From Comamonadaceae bacterium (GTDB taxonomy: Bacteria > Pseudomonadota > Gammaproteobacteria > Burkholderiales > Burkholderiaceae_C): DNA of 64,000 nt. Shown here one piece after another: positions 1 to 9,264 of this stretch. How positions within the stretch are numbered: position 1 is the first letter of the stretch; each line of letters starts with the position of its first letter. The translations under genes were made by a program, and so were the position numbers. A model generated the notes under the pieces. That model worked only from the letters and a program-made list of their open reading frames with translations, was not told the DNA's origin and ran no database searches. The DNA lies in NCBI GenBank assembly GCA_027488985.1, contig JAIYAR010000013.1, positions 62,001-126,000 on the forward strand, written 5' to 3'.

Positions 1-576
1 CCAACCGCCATACACCCCGTGAGAGACCTGCAAATGGTTTCCGTAAAGGCCGGCGCACACCAAGCGGGTATCACTCACACCTTCGCCATCGAGCACCACG
101 GTTTTGACAAACGCACCGCCGTCACCGGCCAGCCCACCCACAATCGGAACACTTGCGCCCAACGCCTGAGTCATCCCGAGGATTAGCGCACTGCCATTGA
201 TTTGCACGCCCTGACCCAGCACCACCACAGCGCGCAGCCCTTCGTGGGGCAGACCGGACGCCAGCCGAACGCCCGCATCAAAAGAATCCTCCATATTCCG
301 GAGCTCGGTAGCCGATGTCTTTATGGTGGACCTGTCCCAGCGCACGGCAGTCAGCGTGAGCGAATCGTCGGCCACCCCATCAATGGATATCTCTCCGGCG
401 GTAGAGCAGCCCATCAGCACGGCGCTGGAAAAGGCTTTATGCAGTTCAGGTTGGACGGAGCGCAAAAGGCCTTCATTTCCGAAGGCCAGCACCCATTGGG
501 GCTCGGATGCAGCCAATACAGACAAACCCTCCGCCGTTGGAGAGTTGGTGCGCCATGTGGCTTGAGAAACATGCAT
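1..576 (-). CDS. FIST-domain sensory protein, partial (C-terminus missing)
   Basis: This frame stays open from an ATG at 576 to the left edge, so 192 residues are visible and the C-terminal part lies outside. The protein begins MHVSQATWRTNSP. It carries the FIST_N pattern: a segment around 'VLMGCSTAGEI' near residue 56, a strand-rich middle, 'IVGGLAGDGG' near residue 145, and 'GLYGNHLQVSHGVYGGW' at the edge. FIST domains are predicted small-ligand sensors, often associated with signal transduction. The cut edge hides whether FIST_C or an output domain follows. An overlapping ATG four bases downstream opens a different frame that lacks the FIST pattern. Family call good, function unknown. Confidence 0.75.
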   Translation of the reverse strand, partial: MHVSQATWRTNSPTAEGLSVLAASEPQWVLAFGNEGLLRSVQPELHKAFSSAVLMGCSTAGEISIDGVADDSLTLTAVRWDRSTIKTSATELRNMEDSFDAGVRLASGLPHEGLRAVVVLGQGVQINGSALILGMTQALGASVPIVGGLAGDGGAFVKTVVLDGEGVSDTRLVCAGLYGNHLQVSHGVYGGW

Positions 577-686
577 GCGTCGGCCCCGGAAAGTTGGAAT
601 TTGCAGCCCGCAGCAATGATACGACGCCAATGAGACAAATGCACAGGAATTGGCATTTATCTCACACTTAACAAATTTACCGTATT

Positions 687-2228
687 TTAGGCTGCCTTGT
701 ATTGATCGCGCAACAGGTTTTTCTGCACCTTGCCCATGGCATTGCGGGGCAAGGCCTCGACCACCACGCAGCGCTTGGGCACCTTGAAATTGGCCAGCAT
801 GCTTTTGAGGGTGGCAACCACCTGCGCACCGTCCACCTGCTGACCCGCTTTGGGCACCACCACAGCCACACCCACTTCACCGAAATCGGGATCCGGCACT
901 CCGACCACGGCACTCTCGTCCACACCCGGCAGGTTGTTGATGTAGCCCTCGATCTCGGCCGGGTAGACGTTGTAACCGCCACTGATGATCAGGTCCTTGC
1001 TGCGGCCCACGATGGTCACATAGCCCTTGGCATCCACATGGCCCACATCGCCGGTTTTGAAGAAGCCATCCGCAGTGAATTCCTGTGCGGTTTTTTCGGG
1101 CATCTGCCAATAACCCAGAAACACGTTCGGGCCTTTGACCTCAATACCGCCGGTGTCACCGGACTTGACCTCGTGACCGGCCTCGTCCCGCACTCGCAGC
1201 TGCACGCCCGGCAGCGGCTGACCTACGGTGCCCACGACCCGTACACCGTCTGTCGGTTTGCAGGGGTTGGACGTCAGCATCACGGTTTCTGACATGCCGT
1301 AGCGCTCCAGAATCGTGTGGCCGGTGCGTGCCTGCCACTGACGATGTGTATCCACCAGCATGGGCGCGGAGCCCGAAACAAACAGACGCATGTTCCGGGT
1401 GGACTGGGTGTTAAGCCCTGCTTCGGCCAGCAAGCGCACGTACAGCGTGGGCACCCCCATGAATACGGTGGCCCGCGCCATCATGCGCAAGGCGGTTTGC
1501 GGCTCGAATTTGGCGCACCACAACATCTTGCTTCCATTGATCAGCGCGCCGTGGATGGCAACAAAAAGCCCGTGCACATGGAAGATGGGTAATGCGTGGA
1601 TCAGCACATCGCCCTCTCTCCAATCCCAGTACTTTTGCAGCACGCGGGCATTGCTGAGCAAATTGCCATGGCTAAGCATGGCGCCCTTGCTGCGACCCGT
1701 CGTTCCGCTGGTGTAAATGATGGCGGCCAAATCGTTGGCAGCGCGCGGCACCGGCGTATGGGTGCGTGGGAATTTGGATGCCCGCTCCAGCAACGTACCG
1801 GTGCGGTCGTCATTGAGCGAAAACACGTACTGCGTGCCGGCCAGAAACGCCATTTTGCTCAGCCAGCCGAAGTTGCGGCCTGCACATACCAGCACCGCCG
1901 GCTTGGCGTCGCTGATGAAGTAGTCCATCTCCGCGCTCTGGTAGGCCGTATTAAGCGGCAGATACACCAGCCCCGCCCTCAGCGTGGCCAGGTACAGCAC
2001 CAGTGCTTCCACCGACTTGTCCACCTGCACCGCGACGCGGGTACCTGCCGGCAGGTCCAGAAAGCCGAACAGGTTGGCCACCATGGCGGTGGCCTCGTCC
2101 AGGTCGCGCCAGGAATAGTGCAGGCCACTGTCCGTCTCTACTGCAACGGCATCCAAATCAGCGGGAAATGCAGCGCGCAGTGCGGTGAAGAGATTGTGGT
2201 CAGAGGTTGGAGTGGAATTAGTGGTCAT
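687..2228 (-). CDS. matB: Malonyl-CoA synthetase (MatB-like acyl-CoA ligase)
   Basis: This 513-residue ANL-superfamily ligase has the AMP-binding loop 'IIYTSGTTGRSKGAMLSHGN' near residue 170, an acyl-adenylate motif 'LERYGMSETVMLTSN', the hinge region 'TGDVGHVDAKGYVTIVGRSK' and a C-terminal catalytic Lys in 'NAMGKVQKN'. Length and sequence style match MatB, which activates malonate (or methylmalonate) to its CoA thioester with ATP. Assignment to malonate rather than another acid rests mainly on context: malonyl-CoA decarboxylase and a GntR regulator are in the same leftward operon. It is the last gene of that operon, 55 bp after the crotonase gene. Confidence 0.85.
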   Translation of the reverse strand: MTTNSTPTSDHNLFTALRAAFPADLDAVAVETDSGLHYSWRDLDEATAMVANLFGFLDLPAGTRVAVQVDKSVEALVLYLATLRAGLVYLPLNTAYQSAEMDYFISDAKPAVLVCAGRNFGWLSKMAFLAGTQYVFSLNDDRTGTLLERASKFPRTHTPVPRAANDLAAIIYTSGTTGRSKGAMLSHGNLLSNARVLQKYWDWREGDVLIHALPIFHVHGLFVAIHGALINGSKMLWCAKFEPQTALRMMARATVFMGVPTLYVRLLAEAGLNTQSTRNMRLFVSGSAPMLVDTHRQWQARTGHTILERYGMSETVMLTSNPCKPTDGVRVVGTVGQPLPGVQLRVRDEAGHEVKSGDTGGIEVKGPNVFLGYWQMPEKTAQEFTADGFFKTGDVGHVDAKGYVTIVGRSKDLIISGGYNVYPAEIEGYINNLPGVDESAVVGVPDPDFGEVGVAVVVPKAGQQVDGAQVVATLKSMLANFKVPKRCVVVEALPRNAMGKVQKNLLRDQYKAA

Positions 2229-2283
2229 AACGGAGATTCAAACGTTCATGAATACAGAGGTCAGATTCAAGCACCGGCATGTC

Positions 2284-3108
2284 TTAAAAAACCGGTGCCC
2301 TCTTGGCCAGGAAAGCAGCAATGCCCTCGCGATGTTCGGCAGAGTCGGCATAGGCATAAGGGTTAAGGTCAGCAACCGGTTGTAGATTTGCTATCAATTC
2401 AGGAGCTTCTTGCGCGTATTCCACGAGCGCCAGGGGCCGGTTTAATGCCCGAAGTGTTTGTTTGTTCAGGCGGGCCGCCTGCGGCGCCAGACCGGCAATG
2501 CGCACGGTCATGTCACGGCAGGCATCGCCCAGCGTGTCAGTCGTGTGCACGCGGGTCAAAAAGCCATGGCCCAGCATGGCGCCAGCATCAAACACTTCGG
2601 CGGCCAGTAACATGGCTCTGGCTACCGTGGCACCCGCCACCTGCCCGACCAGCGCAGCCTCGCGGGGCGCCATGGGAAAGCCCAAGCGCGCAATCGGCGC
2701 ACCGAAGCGAGCGGTGTCAGCGGCCAGGCGCAGGTCGCAGCAGCTGGCGATTTCCATGCCAGCGCCCATGCAGTTGCCCTCGATGCAGGCGACGATGGGC
2801 ACATCGCAATCCAGCATGGCCCGCAAACCGCCCCACACCTCTTGCTCATGGAAGTGCCGCAGCTGCGCCTCGTCAAAGCGAAAGTCGGGGTACTCGGCGA
2901 TGTCGCCACCGGCACAGAAGTGCCCCTGGTCGCCCTTCAGCACCACACTTCGCACGCTGGCGTCCTGCTGCACAGCGGTAAACACCGCCTTCAACTCCGC
3001 CCACATGCTGCGGGACATGGCGTTGAACTTGCCCGTATGAGTCAAGGTCAGCTGCCAGATCCCTACGGTGCCGAAGGCATCCCTCTCGATGGCAATACCG
3101 CCCGCCAT
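2284..3108 (-). CDS. Enoyl-CoA hydratase/isomerase (crotonase) family protein
   Basis: This 274-residue crotonase shows the oxyanion-hole segments 'GHFCAGGDIAEY' and 'NCMGAGMEIASCCDLRLAA'. The end, 'ADSAEHREGIAAFLAKRAPVF', is typical of enoyl-CoA hydratases. It sits between the Bug receptor (8 bp upstream) and matB and is presumably co-transcribed. A crotonase is not a standard part of malonate catabolism, so its substrate is open: enoyl-CoA hydration, or another CoA ester reaction. Residues about 226-240 are encoded by a copy of the dispersed 42-bp repeat, producing 'ALVEYAQEAPELIA' in frame near the C-terminus. Confidence 0.85.
   Translation of the reverse strand: MAGGIAIERDAFGTVGIWQLTLTHTGKFNAMSRSMWAELKAVFTAVQQDASVRSVVLKGDQGHFCAGGDIAEYPDFRFDEAQLRHFHEQEVWGGLRAMLDCDVPIVACIEGNCMGAGMEIASCCDLRLAADTARFGAPIARLGFPMAPREAALVGQVAGATVARAMLLAAEVFDAGAMLGHGFLTRVHTTDTLGDACRDMTVRIAGLAPQAARLNKQTLRALNRPLALVEYAQEAPELIANLQPVADLNPYAYADSAEHREGIAAFLAKRAPVF
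2390..2431 (+). repeat. Dispersed 42-bp repeat, copy 1 (inside the crotonase gene)
   Basis: Hairpin part GCTATCAATTCAGGAGC followed by tail TTCTTGCGCGTATTCC and ACGAGCGCC. The gene is read on the opposite strand and yields 'ALVEYAQEAPELIA'. Confidence 0.8.
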
Positions 3109-3116
3109 GTCGCTCC

Positions 3117-4142
3117 TTAGTCCAATTTGGCGCCGGAGGCCTTGACCACCGCTGCCCAGCGCTTGATTTCAGCACTCACAAAAGTGCCGAATTGCGCGGG
3201 GGTGAGTTTGCCGAATTCGGCGCCGTTGTTGGCCCAGGCGGTCTTGATCTCGTCTGCTGCGGCCAAGCGGTTCACCTCCTCCACAACACGCGCTTGTACG
3301 TCGGCGGGCGTACCCTTGGGCGCCCACAAACCGTACCAGGTGGTCACGGTGTAGTTGGGCAGGCCCAGTTCGGCTGCGCAGGGCACATCGGGGAAAGCCG
3401 GGCTGCGCTTGGTGCCCGACACCATCAGTGCCTTGATGCGTCCGCCCTTGATGTGGTTGGCGGATGAACCCAATCCGTCAAACATCATGTCCACACTGCC
3501 TGCCATCAAATCCTGCAGAGCCGGACCTGCACCGCGGTAGGGAATGTGGGTGATGAAGGTGCCCGTCTGCTGCTTGAACAATTCGCCTGCCAGGTGGTGG
3601 GAAGTGCCGCCGCCGGCGGAGCCGTAGTTCATCTTGCCGGGGCTGGCTTTGACCTGTGCCAGAAACGCCTTGTAGTCGCCGGGTACGTTTTTGGGGTTCA
3701 CTACCAGCACTTGGGGCACGTTGGCCACCAGCGCGAGAGGGATGAAGTCTTTCTCGATGTCGTAGTCCAGCTTGGGGTACATGCTGGGCGCAATCGCGTG
3801 GTGCACTGCGCCCATGAACAGGGTGTAGCCATCGGGCTGCGCCTTGGCTGCAATGCCTGCGCCCAGGGTGCCGCCGGCGCCACCGCGGTTGTCAATGACC
3901 AGCTGGGTGCCGGAGAGCTTGGAAAACTGCGCCGACATGGGTCGCGCAAACGCATCGGTGCCACCGCCTGCCGGGAAAGGCACCACCAGCGTGACCGGCT
4001 TGGCGGGCCACTTGGCCTGCGCCAATGCGCTGGCAGGCGCCAGCGCCCAAGCTGCCGCTGCAGCGGACCCCGCGACCAGCAGACTGCGCCGGCTTAAAGC
4101 CGCATCGGGTTGGATGAAAGAAAGCGTGTTGTCATTAGCCAT
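3117..4142 (-). CDS. Tripartite tricarboxylate transporter receptor (Bug family), malonate operon
   Basis: This is a periplasmic solute-binding protein of the Bug/TctC family, 341 residues from the chosen ATG. That ATG follows a clear GGAGA Shine-Dalgarno; an in-frame ATG 14 codons upstream has none. The leader contains 'SRRSLLVAGSAAAAAWALAPASALAQA', a signal peptide with twin arginines (possible Tat export). The mature part starts with 'WPAKPVTLVVPFPAGGGTDAFARPM', and 'IDNRGGAGGTLGAG' follows, both hallmark Bug segments. Its place between malonyl-CoA decarboxylase and the crotonase suggests it binds malonate or a related carboxylate. No TctA/TctB-type membrane genes lie beside it, so it would need a permease encoded elsewhere. 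Confidence 0.87.
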   Translation of the reverse strand: MANDNTLSFIQPDAALSRRSLLVAGSAAAAAWALAPASALAQAKWPAKPVTLVVPFPAGGGTDAFARPMSAQFSKLSGTQLVIDNRGGAGGTLGAGIAAKAQPDGYTLFMGAVHHAIAPSMYPKLDYDIEKDFIPLALVANVPQVLVVNPKNVPGDYKAFLAQVKASPGKMNYGSAGGGTSHHLAGELFKQQTGTFITHIPYRGAGPALQDLMAGSVDMMFDGLGSSANHIKGGRIKALMVSGTKRSPAFPDVPCAAELGLPNYTVTTWYGLWAPKGTPADVQARVVEEVNRLAAADEIKTAWANNGAEFGKLTPAQFGTFVSAEIKRWAAVVKASGAKLD

Positions 4143-4185
4143 GTTTGTCTCCTGCTCGTTTTGTTGGAAGTACCGTTCGCACACA

Positions 4186-5679
4186 CTAAAAAAACAGATT
4201 GCTCACTGCGCTGGCCACTGGAATGCGGCCACTTGCCAGCCCCTCCCGGTGTTTGTCCAGCCGCTTGAGGTCGTAGAGGTAATTCACCATCAGCCCGTAG
4301 GACTGCTTGATGCCCTTGGGGGACGGGTCGCCCGCCCAGTTCAGTCGCTCCACCCGCGCACCATTGCCCAAATGGAAGCGCGCCACCGGGTCCAGCGGCT
4401 TGCCGTGCACAGTCTCGCGGCCCAGATATTGCGCTGCACAGCGCATCAACATGTGCTGCACCGGTGAGCCGGGCTTGAGTGACAGGGGTGACTCGGCCGC
4501 CGCCAGAAAGTGCGCGGCCGTGACCGGCTCGAATCCGGAGGCGCGGCCCAACTCCTCGCGGGCCTTGTCGTCCAGCTGCTCGAGCTGAGCCATCGCGTTT
4601 TTTTGCAACCAGCTACGAAAGCCGGGAATCGGCGAGAGCGTCGCAAAAGTTTTGAGTTGGGGGAATTCGGCCTTGAGGGTTTCAACCACGCGCTTGATCA
4701 GCGAGTCCCCGAAGCTCACGCCGCGCAGCCCATCCTGGGTATTGCTGATGGAGTAAAAAATGGCAGTCGTGGCGGCGTTCAGATCGGAGGCATCTGCAGA
4801 CTCATCCAGCAGCGGCGTGATGCAATCGGTGAGCGCATCCACTAGCGCCACCTCCACAAAGATCAGGGGCTCATCGGGCAAACGGGGGTGGAAAAAGCCA
4901 TAGCAACGACGGTCAGAGTCCAAACGGTTTTTCACATCGGCCCAGCTCTTGATGTCGTGCACCGCTTCGTACTTGATGAGCTTCTCAACCAGCGAAGCCG
5001 GGGAATCCCAGCTAATGCGGCGCAGCTCCAGAAAGCCCACGTCAAACCAGGTGGAGAACATGTATTCCATCTCCACATCCAGGGCCTGCAAGCGTTTGTC
5101 ACCTTTGAGGGTAGATTGCATTTCAGCCCGCAAGTTCACCAGAAAGCGGATGCCGGTAGCGTCCGCGCTGAAGCGCTGCAAAAGGCGCCGGCGTGGCGAA
5201 ACCGTAGCGCGGCGGTAATGTACCTCGGCAGCCGCTTCATCCGGCGTTCCTAAGGCAGCGGCGAATTTGGCTTGCGCAGCCTGGGATTTGACCGGGTCCG
5301 CCACAAACATTTCGCTCATCAGCAGCCACAAATCCACCCGCCGGGCGGGCGTGGCGCCGGAGTACCAGGCCATCAGCGCAGCAGCCCTGCGCCCGCCTTC
5401 AACCTCGCTGACGCGGTCGTCGATGACAGCCTGCAGCTCCTGGAGAATGCGGCGCAACACCCGCGGCGACAAAGCCTCATCGCCCTGGCGCAAGGTAGCC
5501 TGCAAACGCTCGCGTGTGCTGCGCGCGCCCGCACGCTTTGCCGGGGAAGCAGTCGCGTCGCTTGCTACTTTTTTAGAAGCTGCTCGCGCAGATTCCACGG
5601 GGGCTTCATGCGTATTTTCTTTGAAACTTCGCGGCAGCAGGCGAGCCACATTGCGGTTGATCCAGGAGCCCTGTGTCAT
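4186..5679 (-). CDS. matA: Malonyl-CoA decarboxylase
   Basis: This 497-residue protein converts malonyl-CoA to acetyl-CoA and CO2. The family-specific C-terminal GNAT-like domain is clear: 'FVEVALVDAL', 'AIFYSISNTQDGLRGVSFG', 'LSPIPGFRSWL' (candidate catalytic Ser near residue 349) and 'ARFHLGNGARVERLNW' (candidate His near 436). The C-terminus ends 'SNLFF'. The start overlaps the matR stop by four bases (ATGA), so the two genes are probably translationally coupled. The N-terminal linker (about residues 25-38, 'APVESARAASKKVA') is encoded by a copy of the dispersed repeat. With MatB it forms a complete malonate to acetyl-CoA route. Confidence 0.9.
   Translation of the reverse strand: MTQGSWINRNVARLLPRSFKENTHEAPVESARAASKKVASDATASPAKRAGARSTRERLQATLRQGDEALSPRVLRRILQELQAVIDDRVSEVEGGRRAAALMAWYSGATPARRVDLWLLMSEMFVADPVKSQAAQAKFAAALGTPDEAAAEVHYRRATVSPRRRLLQRFSADATGIRFLVNLRAEMQSTLKGDKRLQALDVEMEYMFSTWFDVGFLELRRISWDSPASLVEKLIKYEAVHDIKSWADVKNRLDSDRRCYGFFHPRLPDEPLIFVEVALVDALTDCITPLLDESADASDLNAATTAIFYSISNTQDGLRGVSFGDSLIKRVVETLKAEFPQLKTFATLSPIPGFRSWLQKNAMAQLEQLDDKAREELGRASGFEPVTAAHFLAAAESPLSLKPGSPVQHMLMRCAAQYLGRETVHGKPLDPVARFHLGNGARVERLNWAGDPSPKGIKQSYGLMVNYLYDLKRLDKHREGLASGRIPVASAVSNLFF
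5564..5604 (+). repeat. Dispersed repeat, copy 2 (inside matA)
   Basis: Hairpin part GCTACTTTTTTAGAAGC, tail TGCTCGCGCAGATTCC then ACGGGGGC. The opposite-strand gene reads 'APVESARAASKKVA' in the N-terminal linker. Confidence 0.78.
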
Positions 5680-6344
5680 GCAAGTAACCTGCTCTTTCCG
5701 TGGCGGGCCAGCTCCCGCAGGGCGTCGCGCTGGCGCATCAAGTGGTTGCGCATGGCGGCGTCAGCCGCTTCGGCGTCCCCCGCGCGAATGGCGGCAAACA
5801 CGGTCATGTGTTCGCCCAGACTCTGCTCCAGACGGCCTGGTGCATGCAGCTGCTGCAGCCGGGCCAATTTGAGGATCTTGCGCAAATCCGCAATCACCTG
5901 GGCTAGCCAGCGGTTGTCCGCCAGGGTGATGATGGCCTCATGGATGCTGTAGTTGGCGGCGTAGTAATCCGGTATGCGTCGTGCAGCCGCGTGGGCTTGC
6001 AGGCTGTCGTGCAAAGTATCCAGCGCCGCGATATCCGCAGCAGTGGCTTTGCGCGTGGCCTCGAAGGCGCAACGCCCTTCGAGCAGCGCGATCACTGGAA
6101 AGATCTCATCCAGATCCTGCTCGGTCACCTCGCTCACAAAGCTGCCGCGGCGGGGCTCATGGCGCACCAGGCCCTCGGCCGCCAGCACCTTGAGCGCCTC
6201 ACGCAGCGGAGTGCGGGAAATGGACCATTCGGTGCACAACGCGGCTTCGTCGATAAACGCACCGGTGTGCAAGACCCCCTCAAAGATCCGGGACCGTAAC
6301 CGGTCGGCTACGTCGTCGTGCAGTGAATTCGGGACGGCTCGCAT
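5676..6344 (-). CDS. matR: GntR/FadR-family regulator of the malonate operon
   Basis: From ATG 6344 this is a 222-residue FCD-type GntR regulator. It has an N-terminal winged helix ('DVADRLRSRIFEGVLHTG', 'CTEWSISRTPLREALKVLAA', 'EPRRGSFVSEV') and an all-helical ligand domain with His residues at 'YSIHEAII' and 'GEHMTVFAAI', typical of metal/carboxylate-binding FCD domains. An upstream in-frame TTG at 6365 is possible, but I prefer the ATG. It heads the operon ahead of matA. A perfect inverted repeat about 50 bp upstream is a good candidate for its own operator. Malonate or malonyl-CoA as inducer is an inference from context. Confidence 0.83.
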   Translation of the reverse strand: MRAVPNSLHDDVADRLRSRIFEGVLHTGAFIDEAALCTEWSISRTPLREALKVLAAEGLVRHEPRRGSFVSEVTEQDLDEIFPVIALLEGRCAFEATRKATAADIAALDTLHDSLQAHAAARRIPDYYAANYSIHEAIITLADNRWLAQVIADLRKILKLARLQQLHAPGRLEQSLGEHMTVFAAIRAGDAEAADAAMRNHLMRQRDALRELARHGKSRLLA

Positions 6345-6392
6345 GGGGTCAGTCGGGCTCCACAAGGCTGGTGAGTGCCACGTAATTTTTCA

Positions 6393-6408
6393 TAATTACG
6401 TGTAATTA
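6393..6408. promoter_or_regulatory. Inverted repeat, candidate MatR (GntR) operator
   Basis: TAATTAC-gt-GTAATTA is a perfect 7-bp inverted repeat with a 2-bp centre. It lies about 50 bp upstream of the matR start in an AT-rich stretch that also contains a further CGTAATT half-site near 6381. Position and symmetry suit a GntR-family dimer site. Binding by MatR is inferred. Confidence 0.55.
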
Positions 6409-6484
6409 CAGGCCATCATAAGTACCCGAGGAGTTTTCTCGCTCCGTATTTACCCTTGGGGCGAAACCATCCAGCGTTGTGAAT

Positions 6485-7297
6485 TCAGTGGGACCGGCGG
6501 CCCGCCCACGCCCACAAGGCAGCGCCGCCCACGATCATGGGGACGCACAGCCATTGGCCCATGCTCATGCCGGTCTGTTGCAGCAGCCACAAAAGATGCG
6601 CATCCGGCTCACGGAAGAACTCGGCAATAAAGCGGAACACGCCGTAGCCGAACAAAAAGGCCGCCGCCACCTGCCCCTGTTTGCGCGGTGTGCTGGCATA
6701 CCACCACAGCAGCACAAACAACAGCAGCCCCTCCAGCAGGAACTGATAGATCTGCGAAGGGTGCCGCGGCAAGGGTCCGCCATCACGGAACAGCATGGCC
6801 CAAGGCAAAGAAGGATCAGCGACCCGCCCCCACAGCTCGCCATTGATGAAGTTCCCGACACGGCCGGAAGCCAAGCCGGTTGCCACACAGGGCGCCACAA
6901 AGTCCGCTACCTGCCAGAAAGGCTTTTTGCGGGATGCCGCAAACCACACCATGGACGCAATCACGCCCAGCATGCCGCCGTGAAAGCTCATGCCCCCCTG
7001 CCAGACGTAAAGTACCTCCAGCGGATGGGTGGCGTAATACCCAGGCTTGTAAAACAGGCAGTACCCGATGCGCCCGCCCACCACCACGCCCAGCACGCCG
7101 AGAAACAGAATATCTTCCACATCCTTGAACGACCAGGCACCACTGCCCTGCACAGCCGCGAACGGCGCATGCCGCAACCTGCGGGATCCCAGAAACAAAA
7201 AAAGCCCGAAGGCTACGAGGTAGGTCAGCCCGTACCAGTGCACGGCGACCGGCCCGAGTTGCAATGCAACCGGGTCAATTTGAGGATGAATCAGCAT
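6485..7297 (-). CDS. lgt: Prolipoprotein diacylglyceryl transferase
   Basis: This 270-residue inner-membrane enzyme transfers diacylglycerol from phosphatidylglycerol to the lipobox cysteine of prolipoproteins. Family signatures are '[14 protein letters not shown]' near the N-terminus, '[12 protein letters not shown]' (conserved His) and the Lgt signature '[15 protein letters not shown]'. Several hydrophobic segments are visible. It follows ilvD by 48 bp on the same strand and may be co-transcribed with it; no strong Shine-Dalgarno is seen before the ATG. Confidence 0.96.
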   Translation of the reverse strand: MLIHPQIDPVALQLGPVAVHWYGLTYLVAFGLFLFLGSRRLRHAPFAAVQGSGAWSFKDVEDILFLGVLGVVVGGRIGYCLFYKPGYYATHPLEVLYVWQGGMSFHGGMLGVIASMVWFAASRKKPFWQVADFVAPCVATGLASGRVGNFINGELWGRVADPSLPWAMLFRDGGPLPRHPSQIYQFLLEGLLLFVLLWWYASTPRKQGQVAAAFLFGYGVFRFIAEFFREPDAHLLWLLQQTGMSMGQWLCVPMIVGGAALWAWAGRRSH

Positions 7298-7345
7298 GTG
7301 GTAGCGAGTGCGCCCGGAGCAGGCAGTAGCCCCGGGCGGTTGGGT

Positions 7346-9202
7346 TTAGTCGAGCAAGGACAAGTCGCGCACAGCGCCCTTGTCCGCAGACATGACCAGC
7401 TTGGCGTAGGCCTTGAGGGCGGCAGTCACCTTGCGGGGGCGGGGCTGCGCAGGCTTCCAGCCTAGCTTGTCTTGCTCCACGCGGCGGGCTGCCAGCTCTT
7501 CATCAGAGACCAGCACGTTGATGGAGCGGTTGGGGATGTCGATGCGGATGCGATCGCCATTACGGACCAGGCCGATGGCACCACCGGCGGCGGCCTCAGG
7601 GGAAGCGTGGCCGATGGACAGACCCGAGGTACCCCCTGAGAAACGGCCATCCGTCAACAGGGCGCAGGCCTTGCCCAAGCCCTTGGACTTGATGTAGCTG
7701 GTGGGGTACAGCATCTCTTGCATGCCAGGGCCGCCCTTGGGGCCTTCGTAGCGCACGATGACCACGTCACCCGCCACTACCTTGTCCGCCAGGATGTTGG
7801 CAACAGCCTCGTCTTGCGACTCCACCACATGGGCAGGCCCTTCGAACACCAGCAGGCTGTCATCCACGCCCGCGGTTTTGACGACACAGCCGTTGAGTGC
7901 AATGTTGCCGACCAACACTGCCAAACCACCTTCTTTGTTGAAAGCATGTTCCATGGAACGGATGCAGCCATTGGCGCGGTCGGTGTCCAGGCTGGGCCAA
8001 CGGGCGGCCTGGCTGAACGCCACCTGGGTAGGGATGCCACCGGGGCCAGCCATGTAGAAGGTCTTAACTGCTTCAGACGGGTTACGGGCAATGTCCCATT
8101 GGTCCAGCGCGTCTTTCATGGTCTTGCTGTGCACAGTGGCCAAGTCCGTGTGTAAACGGCCCGCACGGTCCAACTCGCCCAGAATACCCATGATGCCGCC
8201 TGCACGGTGTACGTCTTCGATATGGTACTTGTCCGTGTTGGGGGCCACTTTGCAAAGCTGCGGCACGATCTTGGACATGCGATCGATGTCGGCCATGGTG
8301 AAGTCGATTTCCGCTTCCTGGGCAATGGCCAGAATGTGCAGAATGGTGTTGGTGGAGCCACCCATGGCGATGTCCAGCGCAATCGCGTTCTCAAACGCCT
8401 TGAAGCCCATGGAACGCGGCAGGATGCTGCTGTCCTCTTCTTCGTAGTAGCGCTTGCAAAGCTCGACCACCAAGTGACCCGCGCGTTTGAACAATTGCTC
8501 GCGGTCGGCATGCGTAGCCAGAACCGTGCCGTTACCGGGCAGGGACAAGCCCAGGGCTTCGGTCAGGCAGTTCATGGAGTTGGCGGTGAACATACCGGAG
8601 CAAGAGCCGCAGGTCGGGCAGGCAGAGCGTTCCACTTCAGCCACGTCGGCATCGCTGACCTTGTCGTCTGCGGCCATGACCATGGCATCGACCAAGTCGA
8701 GCTTTCTGAATTCAATTTTTTGGGTCGTTGGGTTGAGCAGCTTGACCTTGCCAGCCTCCATTGGCCCCCCAGATACAAACACCACCGGGATGTTCAGGCG
8801 CATGGCAGCCATCAGCATGCCGGGGGTGATCTTGTCGCAATTGGAGATACACACCATGGCATCGGCGCAGTGCGCATTGACCATGTACTCAACGCTGTCG
8901 GCAATGATGTCGCGGCTGGGCAGCGAATACAACATGCCGTCGTGGCCCATGGCAATGCCATCGTCCACGGCAATGGTGTTGAACTCTTTGGCCACGCCAC
9001 CTGCCGCCTCAATCTCTCGAGCTACCAGCTGGCCCAGATCCTTCAAATGCACGTGACCGGGAACGAACTGGGTGAACGAATTCACCACGGCAATGATGGG
9101 TTTGCTGAAGTCAGCATCCTTCATGCCGGTGGCGCGCCAGAGAGAGCGGGCGCCCGCCATATTGCGGCCGGCAGTGGATGTCTTGGAACGATAAGCTGGC
9201 AT
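7346..9202 (-). CDS. ilvD: Dihydroxy-acid dehydratase
   Basis: This enzyme catalyses the dehydration step in valine, isoleucine and pantothenate synthesis, forming 2-keto acids from 2,3-dihydroxy acids. I chose the ATG giving '[20 protein letters not shown]', 618 residues, which matches the E. coli-type long IlvD and omits a 15-codon extension. Fe-S ligands are visible in '[12 protein letters not shown]' and '[19 protein letters not shown]'. The C-terminal segment '[18 protein letters not shown]' is also typical. It lies 62 bp after the small Trp-rich protein gene and before lgt. Confidence 0.96.
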   Translation of the reverse strand: MPAYRSKTSTAGRNMAGARSLWRATGMKDADFSKPIIAVVNSFTQFVPGHVHLKDLGQLVAREIEAAGGVAKEFNTIAVDDGIAMGHDGMLYSLPSRDIIADSVEYMVNAHCADAMVCISNCDKITPGMLMAAMRLNIPVVFVSGGPMEAGKVKLLNPTTQKIEFRKLDLVDAMVMAADDKVSDADVAEVERSACPTCGSCSGMFTANSMNCLTEALGLSLPGNGTVLATHADREQLFKRAGHLVVELCKRYYEEEDSSILPRSMGFKAFENAIALDIAMGGSTNTILHILAIAQEAEIDFTMADIDRMSKIVPQLCKVAPNTDKYHIEDVHRAGGIMGILGELDRAGRLHTDLATVHSKTMKDALDQWDIARNPSEAVKTFYMAGPGGIPTQVAFSQAARWPSLDTDRANGCIRSMEHAFNKEGGLAVLVGNIALNGCVVKTAGVDDSLLVFEGPAHVVESQDEAVANILADKVVAGDVVIVRYEGPKGGPGMQEMLYPTSYIKSKGLGKACALLTDGRFSGGTSGLSIGHASPEAAAGGAIGLVRNGDRIRIDIPNRSINVLVSDEELAARRVEQDKLGWKPAQPRPRKVTAALKAYAKLVMSADKGAVRDLSLLD

Positions 9203-9264
9203 GGTGATTAGTAGAGATTCGGTTGAACGGTGTGAAAGCGGGGGCAATTATCCCCCAGCCCCTG

